From assembly GCF_009711205.1 (NCBI RefSeq), contig NZ_WMIG01000018.1:24532-88531 (forward strand): a stretch of 64,000 nt of DNA, written 5' to 3'. The position numbers were made by a program, and so were the translations under genes. This document shows, piece by piece, positions 36,443 to 44,289 of the stretch. Below the pieces are notes generated by a model. It was not told the DNA's origin. It made no database searches and saw nothing but the letters and a program-made list of their open reading frames with translations. This DNA is from Paracoccus litorisediminis. GTDB taxonomy: Bacteria; Pseudomonadota; Alphaproteobacteria; Rhodobacterales; Rhodobacteraceae. The stretch's first letter is position 1; every line of letters begins with the position of its first letter.

Positions 36443-37527
36443 TGCGCGGGCGGCAGGACGTAAAGCGTCAGGCCGAAGATCGCATAGACCATCAGCACCA
36501 GCACCCCCAGAAACCAGGTCGAATGTCCGCCATTGGTCAGCATCGCCGCCGAAAGCGCTGCGATCAGCATCATCACGATGGCACCCGGCCAGAAATCCAG
36601 CCCCATCGGCATGGGCCCGATGACATAGCTTAGAAGCACCAGCAGCGGTCCGACAAACAGCGCGATCTGCGCGGCGCTGCCAAGCGCGATGCTGACGCTG
36701 AGATCCAGCCGGTTCTTGCGCGCCGCCGAGAAGGCCGAGGCGAATTCGGCGGCCCCGCCCACCAGCGACACGACGATGAAACCGACAAAGGCCGGTGAAA
36801 GCCCCAGCGCCGCACCAGCCACCTCGACCGAGGCCACAAAGATATGGCTGACCATCGCGACCAGAACGGTGATCACGGCCAGCGTCACCAGCGCAATGCC
36901 GATCGGCATGGCATCGCCATGCGTCTCATGTTCGGAGCTGGCAAAGGCCTCCTTATGCGTCCCCAGCGAGAAGAACAGCCCCAGCACATAGCCGCCGATC
37001 AGCAGGACGGCCAACATCAGGCTAAGGTGCTGAAGCGCCACGGGATCGGCGACATGATCCGCCGTCGCCACCGCCGAGGGCACCAGCAGCGCCACGGTGG
37101 CGATGAACAGCATGCTGGCCTGAAACCTAGCGCCGACGCGGTTGAAATCCTGCACATGGTGACGCAAGCCCCCCAGCAGAAAGGACGCGCCCAGCATGAA
37201 CAAGGCGTTGGTGACAATGGCCCCGGCGATCGAGGCCTTGACCAGCGCATATTGCCCCGCCGCCAGCGCGGTCAGGGCGATGACCAGTTCGGTCAGGTTG
37301 CCCAAGGTGGCGTTGATCAGCCCGCCCGCCGCATCGCCGGTTTTTTCGGCGACGGATTCGGTAGCAAGGCTCAGCATGGCGGCCAGCGGCACGATGGCCA
37401 GAACCGACAGCAGGAACAGAGCCACATGCGCCTCGGGGCGGGCATGTTCGGTGAACAGGACCACGGGCACAAAGACCAGCAGCCACAGCAGCGGCGTAGA
37501 CCGGATCTTGCCAAGAAGCTGGGTCAT
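36439..37527 (-). CDS. Calcium/proton antiporter (CaCA superfamily, CAX/ChaA-like)
   Basis: A 362-residue membrane protein with about 11 hydrophobic segments and the two inverted alpha-repeats of the CaCA family: GGLINATLGNLTELVIALTA in the first half and SLVGGAAEFASAFSAARKNR in the second. Both contain the conserved acidic Glu in GNxTE / GGAAE. It exchanges cytoplasmic Ca2+ (possibly Na+ or K+) for protons. It follows the second exchanger gene by 15 bp. Its place in a decarboxylase/exchanger operon suggests use of, or protection from, the generated proton gradient. Confidence 0.88.
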   Translation of the reverse strand: MTQLLGKIRSTPLLWLLVFVPVVLFTEHARPEAHVALFLLSVLAIVPLAAMLSLATESVAEKTGDAAGGLINATLGNLTELVIALTALAAGQYALVKASIAGAIVTNALFMLGASFLLGGLRHHVQDFNRVGARFQASMLFIATVALLVPSAVATADHVADPVALQHLSLMLAVLLIGGYVLGLFFSLGTHKEAFASSEHETHGDAMPIGIALVTLAVITVLVAMVSHIFVASVEVAGAALGLSPAFVGFIVVSLVGGAAEFASAFSAARKNRLDLSVSIALGSAAQIALFVGPLLVLLSYVIGPMPMGLDFWPGAIVMMLIAALSAAMLTNGGHSTWFLGVLVLMVYAIFGLTLYVLPPAQ

Positions 37528-37542
37528 GGCGCGCGTTCCTTG

Positions 37543-39231
37543 TCAGACGGTGAGGACCAGAATGGGGCCAAGCAGCGTAAGCGTGACGTTCGAGATCGCA
37601 TAGGGCACCGTATAGCCAAGGACGGGTGTCTCGTTCTCGGCGGCCTGTACGGCGGCGTTCAGCCCGGCGGTGCAGGTAAAGCACCCGGCCAGCGCGCCGC
37701 AAATGATGGCCGGGTTCATCTTCAGCACGTAGCGTGCGTAAAACAGCGACAGGACGATCGGCACGATCACCGCGACAATGGCAAGGACGGGCAGCAGGAT
37801 GCCCTGTTGTTTCAGCAGGGTCAGCGCCTGCGGTCCGGTCCCCAGCCCGACACAGGCGATGAAGATGGCCAGCCCGAAATCCCGCAGATGAAGCGCGGTG
37901 GCGGGCGGCAGCCCTCCGAATTTGGGATGGCGCGAGCGCAGCCAGCCGAACAGCAGCCCCGACAGCAGGCAACCGCCGCCGGTATGCAGCGCGACCGGAG
38001 AGCCGGCGATGGGTACGGTGATCATGCCGATCAGAATGCCGACGATGATGCCCAGCCCCAGATAGACGTAATCCACCGCGAGTCCCTGATCGACGGCATA
38101 GCCGATCACCGGAACTGCGCCGTCCAGCGCCTCGGGCATGCCATACAGGCTGACCAGATCCCCGGCCTCCAGCCGCATTCTGGGCCGTGGGACAAGGTTC
38201 TGCCCCGACCGCGTGATCTTGACGACATGCACACCCCGGCGCTGCTGGGGGTCGATCTTCGCCCGCACCGCCATGATGGTTTCGCCGATGAAATCCTTGT
38301 TCGTCAGGACGACCGTCCTCGTCTCTCCGACCAGATCCAGCCCGCGGGTATCGGTGGTCTCAAGACCTAGGAAGGTCTCGGCCTTGAGTACCTCGTCCAA
38401 CCGGCCCAGCAGGGCGACCCGATCGCCCATGGCCAGTTTGCGGCTTTTTTCCGGTTCCAGCGTCCGGCCCCGGCGGACGATACGCTGGACCGTGACAAAG
38501 CCGTTGAACCTGTCTTCGAACGCGCCGACATCGATCAGCGCTTCGGGTCGGGTGATCTGAAAGGCGCGCGCGACAATGCCGCGCAGGGCGGTTTCCTGCC
38601 CCGGTTCCAGATCGTCATCCCCGCCGATCCCCAGATCCGCCGTGTACTTCGCGGCCTCGACCTGAAGCGAGATCCCCATCAACTTTGGCGCGATCAGGCT
38701 GACGAAGAACACCACCAGCGTGAAGCCGAACAGATAGGTGATGGCATAGGCCACGCCGATATTGGCCTGCATCGCGCTGATCTGATCGGCGGGCAGGTCC
38801 ATGCTGCCCAAGGCCTCGCTGGCGGTGCCGACCGCCGCCGATTCCGTGATCCCGCCCGCCAGCAGCCCGGCGGCCGTGCCCTTGTCGAGGCCGAAGAACT
38901 GCGCCAGCCCCCAGATCGTCACGAAGATCAGCAGGCTTGAGACCAGCGACAGGTTGACAAGGTTCAGCGTGCTGCGCCCAAGGCTTTGAAAGAAGCTGGG
39001 GCCGCTGACATAGCCCAGCGAATAGATGAACAGCGCGAATGCCATGGTCTTGATGTTCTCATCGACCTCAACCCCGACCTGTCCGACGACGATGGCGGCA
39101 AACAGCGTGCCGGGAATGCCGCCTAGCGGTATCCCCGCCACCCTGATGCGACCGATGGCAAAGCCGATCGCGACGCAGACGAACAGCACGGCGATCGGGG
39201 ACGCGTCAAAGAACGATCGGATCAGTTCCAT
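37543..39231 (-). CDS. AspT-type amino-acid exchanger, second copy
   Basis: A 562-residue member of the aspartate:alanine exchanger (AAEx) family: N-terminal membrane block of about five segments, two central TrkA-C-like soluble domains (about 200-360), then a second membrane block ending with GCFTCTAGLNAAVQAAE and LGYTVPYAISN. ATG 39231 is chosen because AGGAGG lies 7 bp upstream; a GTG at 39249 would place that site inside the gene. It is a diverged paralogue of the upstream gene. Expected to exchange an amino acid for its decarboxylation product in an electrogenic manner. Confidence 0.85.
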   Translation of the reverse strand: MELIRSFFDASPIAVLFVCVAIGFAIGRIRVAGIPLGGIPGTLFAAIVVGQVGVEVDENIKTMAFALFIYSLGYVSGPSFFQSLGRSTLNLVNLSLVSSLLIFVTIWGLAQFFGLDKGTAAGLLAGGITESAAVGTASEALGSMDLPADQISAMQANIGVAYAITYLFGFTLVVFFVSLIAPKLMGISLQVEAAKYTADLGIGGDDDLEPGQETALRGIVARAFQITRPEALIDVGAFEDRFNGFVTVQRIVRRGRTLEPEKSRKLAMGDRVALLGRLDEVLKAETFLGLETTDTRGLDLVGETRTVVLTNKDFIGETIMAVRAKIDPQQRRGVHVVKITRSGQNLVPRPRMRLEAGDLVSLYGMPEALDGAVPVIGYAVDQGLAVDYVYLGLGIIVGILIGMITVPIAGSPVALHTGGGCLLSGLLFGWLRSRHPKFGGLPPATALHLRDFGLAIFIACVGLGTGPQALTLLKQQGILLPVLAIVAVIVPIVLSLFYARYVLKMNPAIICGALAGCFTCTAGLNAAVQAAENETPVLGYTVPYAISNVTLTLLGPILVLTV

Positions 39232-39280
39232 TTCCCCGCCTCCTGCCACTCACCGGACGGCCCCGCAGGGCCGCCCCCGC

Positions 39281-40972
39281 TCACATGACCAGCAGCACGA
39301 TGACCAGGCCCCACAGGGTCAGCAGCGTGTTGCTGACGGCATAGGGCACCGTGTAGCCCAGCATCGGCACGTCGCTTTGCGCAACCTCGCCCACCATCGC
39401 CACCGAGGCGGTCGAGGTCCGCGCGCCGCCGCAGCAGCCCAGATTGATCGCGTCATCGAATTTGAAGATGTATTTGCCGATATAGGGCGCGATCAGCATG
39501 GGAACGGCAGTGGCAAACAGGCCCCAGAAGAACAGGCCGAACCCGGCCTCTTTCAGTCCGGCGATGAAGGTCGGACCCGAGGTGATGCCGACAATGGCGA
39601 TGAACACGTTCAAGCCGACCGAGTTCATGAACCACAGCGTCGGCTGCGGAATATTGCCGATCTGCGGCTTGATGGTGCGCAGCCAGCCGACAATGATCCC
39701 GGCGATCAGCGCCCCACCCGAGGTTGACAGCGTGATCGGGATGCCACCGACGGGCAGCACCAGCGCCCCGAAGAGCCCGCCGAAAAAGATCGACAGCCCG
39801 ACCAGCACCATGTTGGTGACGGTCTGCGGGCGGTCGGCGAAACCGGTCGATTTGACGAAGGCCTCGACATGAGCGGTCGAACCGGCAACCCGCAGGATAT
39901 CGCCGCGGTTCAGCTTGGTTCCCGGCAGCACCGGGATGTTCACCGCCATCGAGCCGCGCCGGATCGAGTTCAGATAGACGCCGCGCGTATAGGGCTCCTT
40001 GGCCAGTTCGATCAACTCGCGCCCGTCCAGCGCCTTGTTGGTCAGGACCACGTCAAGGGCCTCGACCGGGATGTCCAGCAGCCCGCGATCCTCGACCTCA
40101 TCCGCATCCTCGAACAGTTCCACCAGCGCCTCGCGCCGCCCCGAGATGGCGACGATGTCGCCCGCCTGCAGGACGGTGTCGGGGGTGGGGCTGACCAGCT
40201 CACCACCACGACGAAGACGTTCGATGAACAGGCGTTCACCCTTGGCCAAGGCCTCGGCGGCGATGGCGGATTTGCCGACGGCGATACCACCCTCGCGGAC
40301 GCGATAGGCGCGCAGCTCGCGGGCATGCCAAGCGCTCAGATGGCCCGCATCTTTTGATCCGCCCTTCAGCACCTCGCGCTCATAACGGGCGCAGGCTTCG
40401 CGCAGGTCGACACCCAGCAGCTTCGGCCCAAGAAAGGCCAGGATCCAGCCGGTGCCGATGGTCCCGAACAGGTAGGTGATGGCATAGGCGACCGGGATCA
40501 GGTCGGTCTGCGCCTTGGCCTGATCGGGCGGCATGCCGGAATTGTTGATCGCATCCGTCGCGAGGCCAATCGAGGCAGAGATCGTCTGCGCCCCGGCCAG
40601 CAACCCCGCCGACAACCCCGGCCCATAGCCCGAGACCTTGGCCGCGATCCAGACGACGATCAGACACAGGACCGAGATCACCACCGCGAACAGCGCCTGC
40701 GGCAGCCCGTCGGTGGCGATGCCGCGGACGAATTGCGGCCCGACCCCGAAGCCCACGGCAAACAGGAACATGATGAAGAAGATTGACTTCACCTGACCCG
40801 AGATATCGATGCCGATCTGGCCGATGATCACCCCGGCCAGCAATGTGCCGGTGACCGCGCCAAGGCTGAAGCTGCCAAAGCGCTTGGCGCCGACCCAGTA
40901 GCCGATGGCCAGCGTCAGAAAGATCGCCAGCTGCGGATTGGCGCGAAGCGTATCGAAGACGTAACTGAACAT
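39281..40972 (-). CDS. aspT: AspT-type aspartate:alanine exchanger
   Basis: A 563-residue AAEx-family antiporter with the same plan as its neighbour: membrane block, two TrkA-C-like regulatory domains (about 205-370), membrane block. Conserved marks are GVGPQFVRGI, LLAGAQTISASIGLATDAI and the C-terminal GCCGGARTSTASVAMVGEVA with LGYTVPYAVSN. AspT brings in aspartate and releases alanine, generating membrane potential when combined with AspD. It starts 21 bp after the large decarboxylase gene. Confidence 0.87.
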   Translation of the reverse strand: MFSYVFDTLRANPQLAIFLTLAIGYWVGAKRFGSFSLGAVTGTLLAGVIIGQIGIDISGQVKSIFFIMFLFAVGFGVGPQFVRGIATDGLPQALFAVVISVLCLIVVWIAAKVSGYGPGLSAGLLAGAQTISASIGLATDAINNSGMPPDQAKAQTDLIPVAYAITYLFGTIGTGWILAFLGPKLLGVDLREACARYEREVLKGGSKDAGHLSAWHARELRAYRVREGGIAVGKSAIAAEALAKGERLFIERLRRGGELVSPTPDTVLQAGDIVAISGRREALVELFEDADEVEDRGLLDIPVEALDVVLTNKALDGRELIELAKEPYTRGVYLNSIRRGSMAVNIPVLPGTKLNRGDILRVAGSTAHVEAFVKSTGFADRPQTVTNMVLVGLSIFFGGLFGALVLPVGGIPITLSTSGGALIAGIIVGWLRTIKPQIGNIPQPTLWFMNSVGLNVFIAIVGITSGPTFIAGLKEAGFGLFFWGLFATAVPMLIAPYIGKYIFKFDDAINLGCCGGARTSTASVAMVGEVAQSDVPMLGYTVPYAVSNTLLTLWGLVIVLLVM

Positions 40973-40993
40973 GGTTCTGCCTCCTGTCGGGCG

Positions 40994-43726
40994 CTATTTG
41001 CGGATGTGATCCTTGGCATGGTCGGGCCGGATCAGCTTCAGCCCCTTGGCGCGCTCAAATCCGTGGATTTCCTTGACATCAAGCTTGCGCATGAAGTCGA
41101 TCGTTTCCTTGCTGATGACCTGACCGGGCACCATGATCGGAAAGCCCGGAGGGTAGGGGATGACGAAATTGGCCGAGATCATCTCGGGGCCGGATTTCAG
41201 TCGCGTGTCGACATCGGGACTGTCCAGCGGCAGATATTCGCAGCCCTCGGCGTAATAGGCGCTGTAGAAGGCCGAGCGCATGTCGCCCTCGGGCGTGGTC
41301 TTGCCGGCGTCCCAGCGATAGGCCTCGTGGAAATGGCTGAAATTCGGCAGGTCCGGTACATCGGTCATCAGCGATTTCACGCGGGCGGCAAAGGTTGCGG
41401 CAGCGTTTTCGCCGCCCTTTGCCAGATCCGTCTCGATCTTGCGGCTGATCTCCAGCAGCACCCGGATCAGGTTGGCCACGTCGCTGCGGGTGTTGTTGAT
41501 GTTCGATTGCAGCAGGACTGAGTTGCGCGAGGTCTTGTTGAACTGGATGTCGTAATCATCGGCCATCAGTTTCTTGAACTGGGTGCCGTCAAAACCCGCC
41601 GTGCCGCAGACCAGTGTCATCCGGGTCGGGTCCAGACAGAACTCGTCCTCATGCATGGACCGCACCTGATCCTCCCAATCCGCGCCGGGGGTCAGGAAGT
41701 CGACGAAACCGGCACTGCGATATTTGGCGGGGATCATCTCGGGGACGCCCAGCACCCGGAAGTATTTCGAGATGATGGGATGGGCGTTGACCTCTTTGCG
41801 GATGTCCAGCGCGATCTCGATGGCATTGGCGACCAGACCGTAGCCCTCCAGTTCCATCTGGCGGCGGGCGACATCAAGGCTGGCGATCAGCTGCTGGTTC
41901 GGGCTGGTCGAGGCATGGGTAAAGACCGCCTCATGGAACTGCGCTTCGACGGATGCGAAATCCACATCGCGCACCAGCAGCATCGAGCCTTGACGCAGCG
42001 CCGACATCGACTTGTGCGTCGAGTTGGTCTGATAGACCCGCAGCCGGATCTGGCGCGGATCGGGGATCAGCCGGGTTTCCAGCAGTTTCTCGATGCTGGG
42101 CTTCTTGCCCAGTTCCTTCTGCTGGGCCTCATAGGCTTCGACCGAGGCCGGGTCGCGCATCCATGCGGAAATGGCATCGGCGGCACCCATGGCGGTGCGC
42201 GGGCGCAGGAAGGGCGACCAGCGGGCAAAGCCGAACCATGCCTCGTCCCACAGGAAGATCAGGTCGGGCTTGATCGCTAAGCATTCCTCCATCACCCGGC
42301 GGGTGTTGTAGATATGGCCGTCAAAGGTGCAGTTGGTCAGGTCGACCATCTTGGCGCGGTCCAGCCGCCCCTCGGCCTTGAGTTCCAGCAGCGCCTGCTT
42401 GATCGCGGACAGCGGAACCGCGCCATACATCGAATATTCCGTCATCGGGAAGGCGTCGATATACAGCGGCTGGCCCCCCGCCAGCACCAGCCCATAGTGA
42501 TGCGACTTGTGGCAATTGCGGTCCAGCAGCACGATATCGCCCGGCGCGACCAGCGCCTGATGCACCATCTTGTTCGAGGTGCTGGTGCCGTTGGTGACAA
42601 AGAACACGTGATCCGCGCCAAAGGCCCGCGCCGCCATTTCCTGCGCCAGCTTGATATTGCCGGTTGGCTCCAACAGGCTGTCGAGGCCGCCGGTCGTGGC
42701 GCTGGATTCCGCCAGAAAGATGTTCAGCCCATAGAATTCGCCCATGTCGCGGATCCAGTCGGACTTGAACACCGACTTGCCCCGCGCGATGGGCAGCGCG
42801 TGAAAGGTGCTGATCGGCCGCATCGCGTATTTCTTGAGATTGTCGAAGAACGGCGTGCGGAAGCGGTCGTCGATCCCCTCCAGAACGCACAGATGCAGCT
42901 CCAGCAGCTCCTCGACCGAATAAAGCACCCGGCGGACGCTGGAGGCGCGCAGATCGCCCGCCAGCCGTTCGACATGCCGGTCCGATAGCAGATAGATGTC
43001 CAGTTCCGGGCGGATGCGTTTGAGCGCATCGGCCAGCGACAGCGGCAGATCATCGCCCGCGATATGCGCGGCATCGAGCTTGGCCGAGGCAAGGAAATCG
43101 CGCAGCACCGGCACGGGTGCGGTGCTGTCATGGGCAAAGCCTTCGTAAATCGTCACCGCCGCGATGGCGGGGTTCAGAATTATCGCGATGATCGCGTCCT
43201 CGAAGCTGCCGACCGGTACTGCCTCATAGGTGAAGGCGTCCTCGGAGCGGCGCAGGCGGCGCATCTGCTCGATGATGTTGCGGCCCCGGCTGACCGCACC
43301 GGGGGCGACCACCAGCATCTCGAAATAGGGGCGGTGATGCTGGTCGCGCGACAGGGTGGGGGTGTTCAGGCCGGGAGGGGGGTCGGAAAGAATCTCGCCC
43401 GAATCCCAGTCTTCGGCATCGGATTTGTAGGAGCGCGTCAGGATCGATTCCGACAGACGCTGCGCCAGCGTCGCCGCCGCCCCAGCCTGCCCGGCATCGA
43501 TGCGCTGGCGCAGGCTGGCCAGCAATTGCCCGCCCGGATAGGCGAAGAAGCCCTCATAGGCCTCGATCCCTTCCAACAAGGCGCGCATCTGGGTGGCATC
43601 GCCGCGGCCCTGTTCCCATTCGCGCGCGGCGGCGTGAAGTTCGCGCCACCTGTCGGCGCGCGCTCCCGGAAATGAAAAGAAATGGTCGATGCGGCGTTCT
43701 TGTGGCTCCGCAGCTTGCTTGTCCAT
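40994..43726 (-). CDS. Orn/Lys/Arg-type basic amino acid decarboxylase (PLP, 910 aa)
   Basis: A 910-residue fold-type I decarboxylase, much longer than typical AdiA/CadA/SpeF proteins (about 710-760). It has an N-terminal response-regulator-like wing domain (about 130-290), the PLP core with FFVTNGTSTSNKMV near 375-388, NCHKSHH at 404-410, LWDEAWFG at 492-499 and the PLP-lysine motif STHKSMSALRQG with Lys572, and a long C-terminal domain. About 70 residues separate WDEAW from the lysine motif, longer than usual. It removes CO2 from arginine, lysine or ornithine, consuming a proton; the substrate is not determinable. First gene of the seven-gene leftward cluster. Confidence 0.88.
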   Translation of the reverse strand: MDKQAAEPQERRIDHFFSFPGARADRWRELHAAAREWEQGRGDATQMRALLEGIEAYEGFFAYPGGQLLASLRQRIDAGQAGAAATLAQRLSESILTRSYKSDAEDWDSGEILSDPPPGLNTPTLSRDQHHRPYFEMLVVAPGAVSRGRNIIEQMRRLRRSEDAFTYEAVPVGSFEDAIIAIILNPAIAAVTIYEGFAHDSTAPVPVLRDFLASAKLDAAHIAGDDLPLSLADALKRIRPELDIYLLSDRHVERLAGDLRASSVRRVLYSVEELLELHLCVLEGIDDRFRTPFFDNLKKYAMRPISTFHALPIARGKSVFKSDWIRDMGEFYGLNIFLAESSATTGGLDSLLEPTGNIKLAQEMAARAFGADHVFFVTNGTSTSNKMVHQALVAPGDIVLLDRNCHKSHHYGLVLAGGQPLYIDAFPMTEYSMYGAVPLSAIKQALLELKAEGRLDRAKMVDLTNCTFDGHIYNTRRVMEECLAIKPDLIFLWDEAWFGFARWSPFLRPRTAMGAADAISAWMRDPASVEAYEAQQKELGKKPSIEKLLETRLIPDPRQIRLRVYQTNSTHKSMSALRQGSMLLVRDVDFASVEAQFHEAVFTHASTSPNQQLIASLDVARRQMELEGYGLVANAIEIALDIRKEVNAHPIISKYFRVLGVPEMIPAKYRSAGFVDFLTPGADWEDQVRSMHEDEFCLDPTRMTLVCGTAGFDGTQFKKLMADDYDIQFNKTSRNSVLLQSNINNTRSDVANLIRVLLEISRKIETDLAKGGENAAATFAARVKSLMTDVPDLPNFSHFHEAYRWDAGKTTPEGDMRSAFYSAYYAEGCEYLPLDSPDVDTRLKSGPEMISANFVIPYPPGFPIMVPGQVISKETIDFMRKLDVKEIHGFERAKGLKLIRPDHAKDHIRK

Positions 43727-43835
43727 TGCATCCCCCTACGGCAATGCCGGACCCCTTTCAGGCAACGCCCGGGATCCTGCTGTCACAAGAATCATAGGGT
43801 GGGGGATGAGGTTGGCGCGATCCGGCCTATGTAGC

Positions 43836-43849
43836 TTACTGTTAACTAC
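43836..43849. promoter_or_regulatory. Shared 14-bp motif upstream of the decarboxylase gene
   Basis: TTACTGTTAACTAC lies 110 bp upstream of the decarboxylase start. It differs by one base from TTACTGTAAACTAC at 55239-55252, which is 120 bp upstream of the DUF3141 gene in the same relative orientation. No known regulator is assigned. Confidence 0.4.
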
Positions 43850-43872
43850 TGCACCGGATGGTTTGGCCTGTC

Positions 43873-44130
43873 TCAACCGTCGTCATGGTTGCGGCCATGA
43901 TGGGACAGGTAGTCGCGCAACTCTTCCTCAAGCTCGACCAGCACATGGCGATATTCATCGACTTCGGGACGTAAGACCGCATCGGGACGGGCTTCGAAAC
44001 GCTTGAGCGAGGCGACCGCCATTTCCATATCCTCACAGATCGCCCGGAAACGCTCATCCCGCAGGTAAAGCCGGCGGATGATTTTGGCCCGGTCGGGAAA
44101 TCGTTGGATGACATGCTCGATCAAGTGCAT
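43873..44130 (-). CDS. Small conserved charged protein of unknown function
   Basis: An 85-residue, strongly helical, charge-rich protein (MHLIEHVIQRFPDRAKIIRR at the start, ECEL-like acidic pattern VELEEELRDYL near the end). No transmembrane segment. ATG 44130 begins the convincing part; the frame stays open 14 codons upstream. I do not recognise the family. It sits 146 bp before the decarboxylase gene and in the same direction, and is divergent from the TPR regulator, so it may act in regulation or assembly of the decarboxylation system. Confidence 0.6.
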   Translation of the reverse strand: MHLIEHVIQRFPDRAKIIRRLYLRDERFRAICEDMEMAVASLKRFEARPDAVLRPEVDEYRHVLVELEEELRDYLSHHGRNHDDG

Positions 44131-44226
44131 GGCACGAAACCCTCCACTGTGGCAGAATGGCGCTACGATCAATCAATCGCTTGCAAGTTTCCAAAGTTTC
44201 CGGATTATCCGAAGCGTCACGAGTAC

Positions 44227-44237
44227 GTTACCGTAAC
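44227..44237. promoter_or_regulatory. Palindromic operator candidate before the TPR regulator
   Basis: GTTACCGTAAC is a perfect 11-bp palindrome with a central C, 53 bp upstream of the regulator start and about 100 bp from the divergent small gene. It is a candidate binding site for autoregulation or control of both directions. Confidence 0.4.
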
Positions 44238-44289
44238 AAGCCGTTTCCTTCGCCTTTGCTTCAGTCTTTTCTGGAACAGGAAAACTGGA

